Assembly (NCBI GenBank): GCA_964469165.1
Contig: CAYXXZ010000044.1
Location: forward strand, 1-25,063
Direction of reading: 5' to 3'
From: CAYXXZ01 sp964469165
GTDB taxonomy: Bacteria; Pseudomonadota; Gammaproteobacteria; Pseudomonadales; Porticoccaceae
Length of the DNA stretch: 25,063 bases
In this document: positions 7,467-15,369 of the stretch, one piece after another
Layout of the letters: each line of letters starts with the position of its first letter
How positions within the stretch are numbered: the stretch's first letter is position 1
Made by a program: the position numbers and the translations under genes
The notes under the pieces: generated by a model
Database searches by the model: none
What the model was told of the DNA's origin: nothing
What the model saw: the letters and a program-made list of their open reading frames with translations, nothing else

Positions 7467-7486
7467 CGTCAAACGTGAAACTCAAA

Positions 7487-7552
7487 TGTAGGAGCCTGCC
7501 TGCAGGCGACACGACAATACACACAAAGGTCGCCTGCAGGCAGGCTTCTACG
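7487..7552. repeat. REP pair (inverted, complete)
   Basis: TGTAGGAGCCTGC...GCGAC at 7487-7510 is followed after 18 bases by its inverted copy GTCGCC...CTTCTACG at 7529-7552, with one mismatch in the outer part. An extra GCAGGCGACC follows. It lies just downstream of rhlE. Confidence 0.9.
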
Positions 7553-7573
7553 CAGGCGACCTATCGCTGGTGG

Positions 7574-8869
7574 TCAGCGCCCCCGCGCCTGAGATTGCGA
7601 ATTGCCGCCCGCGCTGCGCTGCCGTCCTGCGCTGTTACCGTTGGGGCGGCGACGGCGCGAATCGCCACCGTTGTTGCTTCTGAGTGACGGACGACTGTTG
7701 CCGGCGCTTCTGCGCGGGCGCTCCGGCCAGGGTTGTGACAGTTCGAAACCGGGCTCCTGGGCTTTGGGTATGGGCTTGCCGATCAGTTTCTCGATGGCGA
7801 GCAACATTTCCAGCTCTTCTTCGCAAACCAATGAATAGGCTTCGCCCTCGGCACCCGCACGCCCGGTGCGGCCGATGCGGTGAACGTAGTCTTCCGCGAC
7901 CTGGGGCAGGTCGAAATTGATCACACAGGGCAACTGACTGATGTCGATGCCGCGCGCGGCAATGTCGGTCGCGACCAGAATCTGCAGCTTGCCCGCCTTG
8001 AATTCGGCGAGGACACGGGTGCGATGATTCTGACTTTTGTTGCCGTGGATGGCGGCGGCGGCGATACCGTTCTTTTCCAGAAACTGCACGAGCTTGTTGG
8101 CGCCGTGCTTGGTGCGGCTGAACACCAGCGCCTGATAGAGATTTCTGGTGGCGATGAAGTGACGCAGCAGCGCGGCCTTGTTGCCCTTGTCCACGGGAAT
8201 CACGGTCTGCGCCACCGTGTGCGCAGCGGCGTTGCGCGGCGTCACGCTGATTTCTTCAGGGTTGTTCAAGAAGGTGCGCGCAAGCTCACGAATTTCCTGA
8301 GAAAAAGTTGCCGAGAAAAGCAGGTTCTGACGCGCTTTCGGAAGCAGCGGAAGGATGCGGCGAATGTCGCGGATGAAGCCCATGTCGAGCATGCGATCGG
8401 CCTCGTCGAGAACGAAGATTTCCACTTCGTTGAGCCGTACCATCCCCTGTTGATGCAGATCGAGGAGGCGGCCGGGGGTCGCGACGAGGATGTCCACGCC
8501 CTTTCTCAGCAAGGTGATCTGGGGGTTGATGTTGACGCCGCCGAACACCACGGCGGAGCTGAGCTTCAGGTGTTTGCCGTAGGTTTTCACGGAGTCGAAA
8601 ACCTGGGCTGCCAGTTCCCGCGTGGGCGTCAGGATCAGCACCCGCGGGTGAGGGCTCTTTTGCGGACGTGGCTTGCTGTGCAGCAACTGCAGCACAGGCA
8701 GGGTAAAGCCGGCGGTTTTGCCGGTGCCGGTCTGCGCGGCGGCCATAAGGTCACTTCCCCCCAGAACGGCAGGGATTGCCTGCTGCTGGATGGGGGACGG
8801 AGTTTCATAGCCTTGCTCCGCAACGGCGCGCAGCAGCGCGGGCTCAAGGCTGAGTTGTTCGAATGTCAT
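7574..8869 (-). CDS. rhlE: DEAD-box ATP-dependent RNA helicase RhlE
   Basis: This 431-residue protein has the complete DEAD-box set: Q motif with SPIQQQAIP near 25-33, AAQTGTGKT near 44-52, PTRELAAQV, TPGR, DEAD, SAT, LVFSRTK, ATDIAARGIDI and HRIGRTGRAG. The tail from about residue 370 is low complexity and basic (RPRRSAGNSRPSLRSNN, ending QSQARGR), as in RhlE proteins, where it helps RNA binding. RhlE works in ribosome assembly and RNA turnover. The start MTFEQLSLEPALL is typical. The - strand leader carries a small hairpin, ATCTCC/GGAGAT, at 8882-8898. Confidence 0.93.
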   Translation of the reverse strand: MTFEQLSLEPALLRAVAEQGYETPSPIQQQAIPAVLGGSDLMAAAQTGTGKTAGFTLPVLQLLHSKPRPQKSPHPRVLILTPTRELAAQVFDSVKTYGKHLKLSSAVVFGGVNINPQITLLRKGVDILVATPGRLLDLHQQGMVRLNEVEIFVLDEADRMLDMGFIRDIRRILPLLPKARQNLLFSATFSQEIRELARTFLNNPEEISVTPRNAAAHTVAQTVIPVDKGNKAALLRHFIATRNLYQALVFSRTKHGANKLVQFLEKNGIAAAAIHGNKSQNHRTRVLAEFKAGKLQILVATDIAARGIDISQLPCVINFDLPQVAEDYVHRIGRTGRAGAEGEAYSLVCEEELEMLLAIEKLIGKPIPKAQEPGFELSQPWPERPRRSAGNSRPSLRSNNGGDSRRRRPNGNSAGRQRSAGGNSQSQARGR

Positions 8870-9170
8870 AGATTTCCCGTGATCTCCGTAGCGGAGATGA
8901 TTAAAAACTGGGGGTATTACTGGAAGGTGATACGCCGGTCAGTTGCCGGTGATGAATGAGTGACCACCGGCCTCACTGGCTGGATCTGGTGGTCATCCGC
9001 TGCCGGAGGCAGGGGAGGCGCGACTCTACCACAGTTTTGGGGGGAAGGGCGGAATTGTTTGGCGCATACCGATCCTGGCTTGAACGGCGGCACATTGGCT
9101 CTCTACACCTCGGCTCTGCATGGCAAGCGCGGTAGGCAGGTGATACCCTTGCCGGCGAACACTGAAGATA
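8870..9170. other. intergenic region between rhlE and the moaA relic
   Basis: No convincing gene is seen. The region holds the rhlE leader hairpin at 8882-8898 and an eight-base-pair inverted repeat TGACCACC/GGTGGTCA at 8961-8968 and 8988-8995. No clear promoter pair was found on either strand. Confidence 0.6.
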
Positions 9171-9350
9171 ATGACAGAGATTTCTGTGGGCAGACACGGA
9201 TTCACGGGTACCGATCACAATAAGCCGCGCGCTCTCGAAGACAGGGCGAGGCTCAAGGACGCCGGTGTCAGCCGCCTCAATATCAGCATCGACAGTCTCG
9301 ACGCCGCGCGCATCGACATCGTGCGTTTCATGAATGCCACGGGTGGTTGA
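9171..9350 (+). pseudogene. moaA-like relic (molybdenum cofactor synthesis)
   Basis: A 59-codon frame reads MTEISVGRHGFTGTDHNKPR, then LEDRARLKDAGVSRLNISID with SLDAARI, and ends VRFMNATGG. The middle closely resembles the central part of MoaA (typically AGLDRVNVSLDSLDP). The ends weakly resemble the FGRH...TD N-terminus and the RFIEYMDVGG segment. About 270 residues of a normal MoaA are missing, including both cysteine clusters that hold the Fe-S centres, so it cannot be a functional radical-SAM enzyme. I read it as an internally deleted relic. Its TGA overlaps the first possible ATG of arfB. A small expressed peptide is possible but unsupported. Confidence 0.6.
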
Positions 9351-9781
9351 TGTCGATGCGCTTTCCTCTGTTCATCGACGCCCAGATCGCGATCCAGGAA
9401 GAAGAAGTGGAGCTCAGCGCGATTCGCGCCCAGGGCGCGGGCGGACAAAACGTCAACAAAGTGTCTTCGGCGGTTCACCTGCGCTTTGCCATCCCCGCAT
9501 CGTCACTGCCTGAACGCGTGAAAGAAAAACTGCTGGCCGGCGGCGACCGCCGCATCTCGTCGGATGGTGTCCTCGTCATCAAGGCCCAGCGCTTCCGCAC
9601 CCGCGAAAAAAATACCGACGATGCGCTCGAGCGCCTGCGGGAAATCGTCCAGGCGGCCTGCGTCGAGCCAAAGGCCCGCAGGGCCACCAAGCCGAGCAAA
9701 AGCGCACGCATGAAGCGGGTGGATGAGAAAGTGCGCACCGGACAGAAGAAAACCCTGCGCGGCAAGGTAAGGATCGATTGA
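9350..9781 (+). CDS. arfB: peptidyl-tRNA hydrolase ArfB (ribosome rescue)
   Basis: ArfB (YaeJ) rescues ribosomes stalled at the 3' end of truncated mRNA by entering the empty mRNA channel and hydrolysing the peptidyl-tRNA. The 143-residue protein has the release-factor-like catalytic GGQ in RAQGAGGQNVNKVSSAVHLRF near residues 25-45. Its lysine- and arginine-rich tail (RRATKPSKSARMKRVDEKVR, then TGQKKTLRGKVRID) senses the empty channel. It lacks the codon-recognition domains of RF1/RF2. ATG at 9350 gives MSMRFPLFIDAQ; ATG at 9356 is equally plausible and nearer the family N-terminus. It converges with rsuA. Confidence 0.92.
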   Translation: MSMRFPLFIDAQIAIQEEEVELSAIRAQGAGGQNVNKVSSAVHLRFAIPASSLPERVKEKLLAGGDRRISSDGVLVIKAQRFRTREKNTDDALERLREIVQAACVEPKARRATKPSKSARMKRVDEKVRTGQKKTLRGKVRID

Positions 9782-9815
9782 GTTTTCACAACAATCGGGG
9801 AGCCAGGTCGAGTAG

Positions 9816-9840
9816 GTTGGGCTGACGAAGGAAGCCCAAC
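9816..9840. repeat. extragenic palindrome between convergent arfB and rsuA
   Basis: GTTGGGCT (9816-9823) and AGCCCAAC (9833-9840) form an eight-base-pair stem. Similar GTAGGTTGGGCTGA palindromes are common extragenic repeats in proteobacteria, as I recall. It is unrelated to the TGTAGGAGC REP family and may limit read-through between the two genes. Confidence 0.6.
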
Positions 9841-9875
9841 AGAAATCAAAAATTGCCACTGTGCCTTGTGTCGGG

Positions 9876-10598
9876 CTACGCCTTGTGACTTTTTTCCTCG
9901 GTCAGCACACTGCTGATTTCCATCTCGGTAAGGGGTCGATACTCTCCCTCCGCGAGATCCGGGTCCAGTTCGATGGCGCCGATGGCTTCTCTGTGCAGCT
10001 CGTCCACGCGGTTGCCGAGTGCGGCGAACATGCGCTTTACCTGATGGTACTTGCCTTCGCTGATGGTGAGGTGCGCTTCATTGGCACAGATCCGCTCCAG
10101 CACCGCGGGTCTGGTGCGCTGCTTCTCGCCCTGCAGCATCACCCCTTTGGCGAATTTCCTGGCGGCGTCGTCGAGGATGTCGTCGGCGGTACAGACCAGA
10201 TAGCGCTTTTCACAGCCGCGGCGCGGCGAGGTGATCGCATGGTTCCAGCTGCCGTCATCGGTGATCAGCACCAGTCCCGTGGTGTCGATATCGAGCCGCC
10301 CGGCAATTTGCAGCCTGTCCTTGTTGGGTTCGTCCAGCAGGTCGAGTACCACCGGGTGGTCGCCATCCCTGGTGGCGCACACATAGCCTTTCGGTTTGTG
10401 AAGCATGAAGTAGCGCGGCCCCAGGGTACCGATGACGATATCCTCGACGGTGACCTGCTGGTTTGCGCTGATATGCATGGCGGCATCGGTCGCCGCGGTG
10501 CCATCCACCAGTATGGCTCCACGCTTGACGAGGCGCTTGACGTCGCGGCGCGAGTAATCGGTGCATTGGCTGACGTACTTGTCGAGTCGAATGAGCAT
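9876..10598 (-). CDS. rsuA: 16S rRNA pseudouridine(516) synthase RsuA
   Basis: RsuA isomerises U516 of 16S rRNA to pseudouridine. The 240-residue protein has an N-terminal S4-like RNA-binding domain (LIRLDKYVSQCTDYSRRDVK, near 2-60). The catalytic motif GRLDIDTTGLVLITDDG follows, with the active-site Asp in RLD. EKRYLV and ISEGKYHQVKRMFAALGN complete the RsuA/RluB/E/F signature. Length and the single S4-catalytic layout favour RsuA over RluB or RluF. The ATG at 10598 lies 22 bases after the stop of the preceding membrane-protein gene, so it is the last gene of that - strand run. Confidence 0.9.
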   Translation of the reverse strand: MLIRLDKYVSQCTDYSRRDVKRLVKRGAILVDGTAATDAAMHISANQQVTVEDIVIGTLGPRYFMLHKPKGYVCATRDGDHPVVLDLLDEPNKDRLQIAGRLDIDTTGLVLITDDGSWNHAITSPRRGCEKRYLVCTADDILDDAARKFAKGVMLQGEKQRTRPAVLERICANEAHLTISEGKYHQVKRMFAALGNRVDELHREAIGAIELDPDLAEGEYRPLTEMEISSVLTEEKSHKA

Positions 10599-10620
10599 GG
10601 CCGGCAGGAAAAATTTGCCA

Positions 10621-11631
10621 TCAATCGGAAAGATCGCGCTGAAACACCATTTCCAGGCGGAACAGTATCACCAGCGCATTTTCGCGCTCGGCACCGGGAT
10701 AGGCCTTGCTCCAGCGATAGCTGGGGCGCACTTCGCCGAACAGCCAGGGACGGAACATATTTTGCCGGTAGCGCACGCCCACATAGTAGTCATGCACGAT
10801 ATCCTCGGGTTTGGTGGCGCCGTTCATGCCGATGAAATAACCGTAGGCCTTGGTGTCGGACAGCCTCTTGTCGAGAGACAGACTGCTCGCCCAGGTGACC
10901 CCCGGCTCGTTTTCCATCCAATCCACTTTGTTGTGCCACTGGATCATGGTGTGCTCGCTGAGAATCTTGTCGAGTTCCAGCCGTGTCTTGGACGCAAAAC
11001 CATCGCCGCCGAGATAGAGCACTTCCTCGCTGGCCGTACCCCGCAGTGAGTCCGAGAATGGATAGCGGTAGCGGGCGCGCACCGAGGTCTTGATGTTGAG
11101 ATTGGAGCGAATTCCCACCCGGTAATCGACGCTGTAGCGTTCCTCTTCCTTTGCGCGGTATTGCACGGTGACCCGCTGGGTGGTGTCGCGCTCGTCGATG
11201 AGCAGATCGTCGGGGCCGGTTTCGCCAGTGTCTTCTTCGTTGAACAACAGGCTGAGGCGCTTGTTGAGATTGGGCAGGTAGACCTTGCCGCGCAGCTTCA
11301 CGTCCGAGTCGAAGTGATCCTCCTGGTCCCACTCCTGTTCGAAGCGCAGGCGCAGGGTGGAGTAGGGGGCATCTTCCTCGGCGTGGACATCGCCAAAAAA
11401 GTCGTCCATCCATTCCGCCACGTTGTCGGCGGTGGTTGTGACGTACTCCTGGCTGGCATCGAGCCAGGTGTCATTGTCGTCCTCACCGTCCGGTGGCGTG
11501 CTTTCTTCCGTGTTGTGCTGCTCTGCGGATTGTGTGGGTGGTGAGGCGTTCTCTTCGTGTGTCTGCGCGAGAACCTCAATGCTCAAGGCCGTAGCCAACA
11601 ACATCAACAACAGGCGGTATCTGGGCGGCAT
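10621..11631 (-). CDS. putative outer-membrane beta-barrel protein, function unknown
   Basis: I do not recognise a named family. The 336-residue protein has a signal peptide (MPPRYRLLLMLLATALSIEV, then LAQ for cleavage). A Ser/Thr/Glu/Asp-rich acidic linker follows to about residue 85. After that come many alternating strands such as RLRFEQEWDQ, QRVTVQYRAKEEERYSVDYR, SVRARYRYPFSD, DYYVGVRYRQN and ENALVILFRLEMVFQRD. This pattern suggests an outer-membrane barrel, although the protein does not end in Phe. The ATG at 11631 is chosen because it starts the signal peptide and has AGGA nine bases upstream. An upstream TTG adds ten unlikely residues. It lies between the DUF3014 gene and rsuA in one direction. 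Confidence 0.7.
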   Translation of the reverse strand: MPPRYRLLLMLLATALSIEVLAQTHEENASPPTQSAEQHNTEESTPPDGEDDNDTWLDASQEYVTTTADNVAEWMDDFFGDVHAEEDAPYSTLRLRFEQEWDQEDHFDSDVKLRGKVYLPNLNKRLSLLFNEEDTGETGPDDLLIDERDTTQRVTVQYRAKEEERYSVDYRVGIRSNLNIKTSVRARYRYPFSDSLRGTASEEVLYLGGDGFASKTRLELDKILSEHTMIQWHNKVDWMENEPGVTWASSLSLDKRLSDTKAYGYFIGMNGATKPEDIVHDYYVGVRYRQNMFRPWLFGEVRPSYRWSKAYPGAERENALVILFRLEMVFQRDLSD

Positions 11632-11740
11632 GGAGCGGTATCCTGATTTATTGTCGTCCAATCAACGTGACATCCGAGCTGGCGTGGTATCCGGAGCCGT
11701 TGTCCCCTCGCCAAGGGAAGGAGAGGGGGTTACTTCGAGT

Positions 11741-12595
11741 CTAGCCCTGTTGCCCGGCTTCGGCCAGCAGGGCGTCGCGGATTTCGCGCAGGTGCGCCTT
11801 GATCCTGGCCGCGTTGTCCGGCCCCATGCGCAACAATTGTTTTTGCGCCGCGGGCAGCGATTCGAGCGCGGGATCGGCGAATTTGTAAGCTACGCTCTCG
11901 CTTTTGAGTGCCAGTGGCATGGTCACGTCCGGCGTGGCCAGCACCTGATCGATGGCGGCAATGATGCTGTTGTCCACCCGGTCGCCGGGGTGGCCCAGCT
12001 CCTCGTAGGCCATTTCCAGCAAAGGGCGCAGTTGATGGAAGGCCTTCGCCAAAGCCTGCGGGGAAATGGACGTGAAGGTTGCTGTCAGGCTGTCGTAGCG
12101 CGCGTAGTTGCTTTCGTCCATCCAGATGCGGTCTTCTTCCCGCACGACCTTGAAGCTGCCTTCGGGGGGCGCAACGGGAAGACCCTTGCGCAGCACGTTG
12201 CCGCGCGACAGGCCATCCACGAACGCCACGGCCTTTTGCAGCAGGTTGTCGCTGCCCAGCCATTGTGCGTAGTCGTCGCTGCCGCTCAGCGGCGCCAGGG
12301 TTTCGCGGGTGTATTCGTCACTGGTTTCAAGGGGCGGCAGGCTGGGTTGCGGCTCTTCCTCGCTGAGTTCTTGCTCGGGCTCGGGTTCCATACGAGGAAT
12401 ATCCGGGGCGCTTTCCACTGCGGAAGGGAAAGGCTGCACCGCGGGTTCTTCGATGTCTGCGGCGGGTTCCGGCCCCGGCTCTTTGTTGCTGACGAACCAT
12501 ACCGCGACAGCGATGGCGGCGAGCAGGATAATGAGCACGGGAAGCTTCGCCGCACTGGGCTTGCGGGGTGGGCGGTCTCTGGGTTCGATCTGCAT
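11741..12595 (-). CDS. DUF3014 domain-containing membrane-anchored protein
   Basis: The 284-residue protein has a short basic N-terminus (MQIEPRDRPPRKPSAAK) and one transmembrane helix (LPVLIILLAAIAVAVWFV, about 18-35). A Pro/Glu-rich linker to about residue 85 leads to the DUF3014 domain (LLQKAVAFVDGLSRGNV onwards, then MDESNYARYDSL and RPLLEMAYEELGHPGD). The folded part is thus expected in the periplasm. Function is unknown. The ATG at 12595 has a strong AAGGAGG six bases upstream, which decides the start. It follows the DUF3108 gene by 123 bases in the same direction. Confidence 0.85.
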   Translation of the reverse strand: MQIEPRDRPPRKPSAAKLPVLIILLAAIAVAVWFVSNKEPGPEPAADIEEPAVQPFPSAVESAPDIPRMEPEPEQELSEEEPQPSLPPLETSDEYTRETLAPLSGSDDYAQWLGSDNLLQKAVAFVDGLSRGNVLRKGLPVAPPEGSFKVVREEDRIWMDESNYARYDSLTATFTSISPQALAKAFHQLRPLLEMAYEELGHPGDRVDNSIIAAIDQVLATPDVTMPLALKSESVAYKFADPALESLPAAQKQLLRMGPDNAARIKAHLREIRDALLAEAGQQG

Positions 12596-12718
12596 GGATA
12601 ACCTCCTTTCCAAACGTCATGCGGGGCGCGCCGAGAATCCCTGTGCAGCACCAGGGTAAGCGTCATTCACCTCGGAATCAGGCGCTCCCCGTGGCCTCGC
12701 GAAACCTGTTCTCCAATT

Positions 12719-13432
12719 CTAGTCGGTATAGGACTCTATCATCATTTCGTAGGTTTCTCCGTCTTCTTTCTGTACCAGCTTGACGGGAAGGTAAGCGAGC
12801 GCGTCGGCCGTCCACAGATAGGTCTCGCGCTCATCGTCTTCGCGCACGCGCTTGAGCACGGTGGTGTCCAGCTCGCCAAGGGGCGTATCGAGTTTCTCGT
12901 GTCTGACGATTTCGTATTGGTAATCGCGAATCTTGTTGCGGTACACCACCTGGTAATGAAGATCCTCTTTACCGGCCTGCAGGTCGCGGCGCATCTGTTC
13001 CTGATAGCTGAGCGGCGCGTAGGGCAGGTCTTGCAGCGGCAATTCCACGGTTTCACCTTTGTAGGTGTTGACGGCAATGTTTCTGTCGCGCTGGAAATCG
13101 GTTTTTTCGCTGCGTTTGGTGCCGAGAATCGAGCGCTCGAAACGGTAGGATATGGGCAGAAGATTGCCGTTGTCGTCGACGGTGAAGCGCTCCTCTTCGC
13201 TGATGCTGCCGAGGAAGTTCTGCGCCTTGTTGGTGAGAACGTAATCGTCACCGTCGCGCACGAAGGTCCGCACACTGCGGATGGGAATACCATTGTAGCG
13301 GGCAGAATAACTGGCCTCGTGGGCTTTGAGCGTCGACGGCTCAGCCCCGGTTTTTGCCGTATCGCCCGCTGTGGCGGGAACGGCCAGCGCCGAGGAAAAC
13401 AGCAATCCCAAAGCCAATGTCGAAGCGCGCAT
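12719..13432 (-). CDS. DUF3108 domain-containing periplasmic protein
   Basis: This 237-residue protein has a signal peptide (MRASTLALGLLFSSALAVPATAGD). The DUF3108 domain then runs nearly to the end: YSARYNGIPIRSVRTFVR, LTNKAQNFLGSISEEERF, ILGTKRSEKTDFQRD, VVYRNKIRDYQYEIVRHEKL and YLPVKLVQKEDGETYEMMIE. The family's role is not established, but its members are exported and often sit near purine or envelope genes. The gene follows purN by 47 bases. The same purM-purN-DUF3108 order is, as I recall, conserved in Pseudomonas. Confidence 0.87.
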   Translation of the reverse strand: MRASTLALGLLFSSALAVPATAGDTAKTGAEPSTLKAHEASYSARYNGIPIRSVRTFVRDGDDYVLTNKAQNFLGSISEEERFTVDDNGNLLPISYRFERSILGTKRSEKTDFQRDRNIAVNTYKGETVELPLQDLPYAPLSYQEQMRRDLQAGKEDLHYQVVYRNKIRDYQYEIVRHEKLDTPLGELDTTVLKRVREDDERETYLWTADALAYLPVKLVQKEDGETYEMMIESYTD

Positions 13433-13479
13433 ATCTGTCCCTAATGTAATGGAGTGTCCTTTTAGAGTGCCATTTACCG

Positions 13480-14139
13480 CTATCGTTCAGAATAGGTGAG
13501 GCCGGAAGGGGGTAACACCTCGCCGTCGCAGAGGGCGCCGCGAGCGGCATCGTAGGCTATCTGGCCGCTGCACAGCAGGCGCACCGCCTCGGTGTAGATC
13601 CTGTGTTCCTGGGCCAGCACGCGCCGAGCCAGGTCGTCGGCGCTGTCACCGGCAAGTATCGGCACTTTGGCGTGAATGATGCCGGGGCCGCCATCGAGCT
13701 GTTCCGTGACGAAGTGTACGGTGGCGCCAGCTTCGGCATCGCCGGCGTCGATGGCGCGCTGATGGGTGTCGAGACCGGGGTATTTGGGCAGCAGCGAGGG
13801 ATGGATGTTGATCAGCTTGCCGGCCAGCGGGCGCACGAACGCGGCGGTCAGAATGCGCATGAAGCCGGCGAGCACGACAAAATCCGGCGCGAATTTCATC
13901 ACTTCGTTAAACAGCGCGGCGTCGAATTCCTCCCGGTTGGCAAAAGAGCGGTGGTCCACCACCAGCGCCGGAATTCCCGCCTCGCGTGCCACGTCCAGGC
14001 CCGCGGCGTCTGCCTTGTTGCTGACGACGGCGACGATCTCGCCGTGGATATGACCCTGGCGGCAGGCATCGAGCAGCGCAGCCATGTTGCTGCCCCGGCC
14101 CGAGATCAATACGGCGAGGCGCTTTTTGGTGTCGTGCAT
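13480..14139 (-). CDS. purN: phosphoribosylglycinamide formyltransferase (GAR transformylase)
   Basis: PurN transfers a formyl group from 10-formyltetrahydrofolate to glycinamide ribonucleotide, the third step of purine synthesis. The 219-residue protein has LISGRGSNMAALL at the phosphate-binding site and LAGFMRILTAAFV. The catalytic stretch INIHPSLLPKYPGLDTHQRA holds the essential Asn and His, and the catalytic Asp lies in TEQLDGGPGI. The start ATG at 14139 lies eight bases after the purM stop, so the two consecutive-pathway genes form a tight operon. Confidence 0.96.
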   Translation of the reverse strand: MHDTKKRLAVLISGRGSNMAALLDACRQGHIHGEIVAVVSNKADAAGLDVAREAGIPALVVDHRSFANREEFDAALFNEVMKFAPDFVVLAGFMRILTAAFVRPLAGKLINIHPSLLPKYPGLDTHQRAIDAGDAEAGATVHFVTEQLDGGPGIIHAKVPILAGDSADDLARRVLAQEHRIYTEAVRLLCSGQIAYDAARGALCDGEVLPPSGLTYSER

Positions 14140-14147
14140 GGCGCGGA

Positions 14148-15194
14148 TCAGGCGATGGTGACGCGGGGGCTGTCTTTGTCCCCCTTGACGATCTTGCCGA
14201 TCACCTGCGCGGATTCACCGGCCTGACGCAGGATGGCCAGGGCGTTGTCCCTTTCTTTCTCGGGTATGCACACCACCATGCCAATGCCGCAGTTGAAGGT
14301 GCGGTACATTTCCTCCTGCTCCACATTGCCCTGGGTTTGCAACCACTGAAACACCGGCGGCATCTCCCATTGGCTGCTGTCGAGCACGGCTGCCGCGCCC
14401 GGCGGCAGAACCCTGGGAATGTTTTCCAGCAGGCCGCCGCCGGTGATGTGGGCGATGGCGTGAACCGGGCATTCGCGGATCAGGTCGAGCAGGGGCTGGA
14501 CATAGATGCGCGTGGGCTCCAGCAAGGCGTCGACCAGGCTGACGCCGCCGACCTGTTCGTTGCGCGGGTCGGCGCCCGACACCTCGATGATCTTGCGAAT
14601 CAGGGAATAGCCGTTGGAGTGGGGGCCGCTGGACGCGATGCCGATAAGAATGTCGCCCACATGCACGGAGTTGCCGTCGATGATTTCATCCTCTTCGACG
14701 ACGCCCACGCAGAAACCGGCGAGATCGTAATCGCCGCCGCTGTACATGCCCGGCATCTCCGCCGTTTCACCGCCCACCAGGGCGCAGCCGGCGAGCTTGC
14801 AGCCCTTGGCAATACCGGTGATCACCGCCGCGGCGGTGTCTACATCGAGCTTGCCGGTGGCGTAGTAATCGAGAAAAAACAGCGGTTCGGCGCCGCACAC
14901 GACCAGGTCGTTGACGCACATCGCCACCAGGTCGATGCCGATGGTGTCGTGTTTCTGGTAGTCCATCGCCAGGCGTAGCTTGGTGCCGACGCCGTCGGTG
15001 CCGCTCACCAGGATTGGGTTCTTGTAGCCCGAGGGCAGTTTGCACAGCGCGCCGAAGCCGCCCAGGCCCGAGATCACTTCGGGGCGGCGAGTCTGCCGCG
15101 AGGCGTCCTTGATACGGTCGATCAGGGCGTTGCCGGCATCGATATCCACGCCGGCGTCTTTGTAACTCAGGGAGGGTCTGTCGTCGCTGCTCAT
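14148..15194 (-). CDS. purM: phosphoribosylformylglycinamidine cyclo-ligase (AIR synthetase)
   Basis: PurM closes the imidazole ring to make aminoimidazole ribonucleotide from FGAM with ATP. The 348-residue protein starts SLSYKDAGVDIDAGNALIDR and contains SGTDGVGTKLRLA, the GIDLVAMCVNDLVVCGAEPL block, GGETAEMPGMY, DYDLAGFCVGVVE, SSGPHSNGYSLIRK and HITGGGLLENIPRVLP, matching PurM throughout. I chose ATG at 15194 (MSSDDRPSLSYKD); a TTG at 15212 would add six residues. It heads the leftward purM-purN run and diverges from the DUF2066 gene. Confidence 0.96.
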   Translation of the reverse strand: MSSDDRPSLSYKDAGVDIDAGNALIDRIKDASRQTRRPEVISGLGGFGALCKLPSGYKNPILVSGTDGVGTKLRLAMDYQKHDTIGIDLVAMCVNDLVVCGAEPLFFLDYYATGKLDVDTAAAVITGIAKGCKLAGCALVGGETAEMPGMYSGGDYDLAGFCVGVVEEDEIIDGNSVHVGDILIGIASSGPHSNGYSLIRKIIEVSGADPRNEQVGGVSLVDALLEPTRIYVQPLLDLIRECPVHAIAHITGGGLLENIPRVLPPGAAAVLDSSQWEMPPVFQWLQTQGNVEQEEMYRTFNCGIGMVVCIPEKERDNALAILRQAGESAQVIGKIVKGDKDSPRVTIA

Positions 15195-15262
15195 CGAAAA
15201 CTCTGTCTGCAAGAAGCGCGCGACAGGTGTGGCTGGCGCGCAGGGGGGTGAATCGGCCCGCC

Positions 15263-15290
15263 ATTATACCGGAGCCGGCCTGTCTGTCGC
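15263..15290 (-). promoter_or_regulatory. promoter of purM
   Basis: A perfect TATAAT on the - strand (complement of 15263-15268) lies about 70 bases before the purM ATG. GCGACA (complement of 15285-15290) is a 4-of-6 -35 match with a 16-base spacer. No PurR-like operator was recognised. Confidence 0.55.
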
Positions 15291-15354
15291 CGTGCGCGGC
15301 ACATAAAAATTCGTGGCTGCGAGGGCCGCGGGTGATGGCCTCCCGCGGGACAAC

Positions 15355-15363
15355 TGCTACAAT
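15355..15363 (+). promoter_or_regulatory. extended -10 element TGCTACAAT abutting a start codon
   Basis: TGC plus TACAAT ends six bases before the ATG at 15370. A transcript from this box would start at or within a base or two of the ATG, leaving no room for a ribosome-binding site. No -35 is evident. Confidence 0.5.
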
Positions 15364-15369
15364 CCCGCC

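Noticed and set aside
7880..8959. Long open frame of 359 codons on the + strand opposite rhlE
   Set aside because: It is the antisense of the DEAD-box helicase. It has no recognisable domain or ribosome-binding site and arises from GC-rich codon bias.
11423..12601. Long + strand frame of 392 codons opposite the DUF3014 gene
   Set aside because: It is a shadow frame without family similarity, and it also spans the intergenic gap. The - strand gene has a strong Shine-Dalgarno, a transmembrane helix and a known domain.
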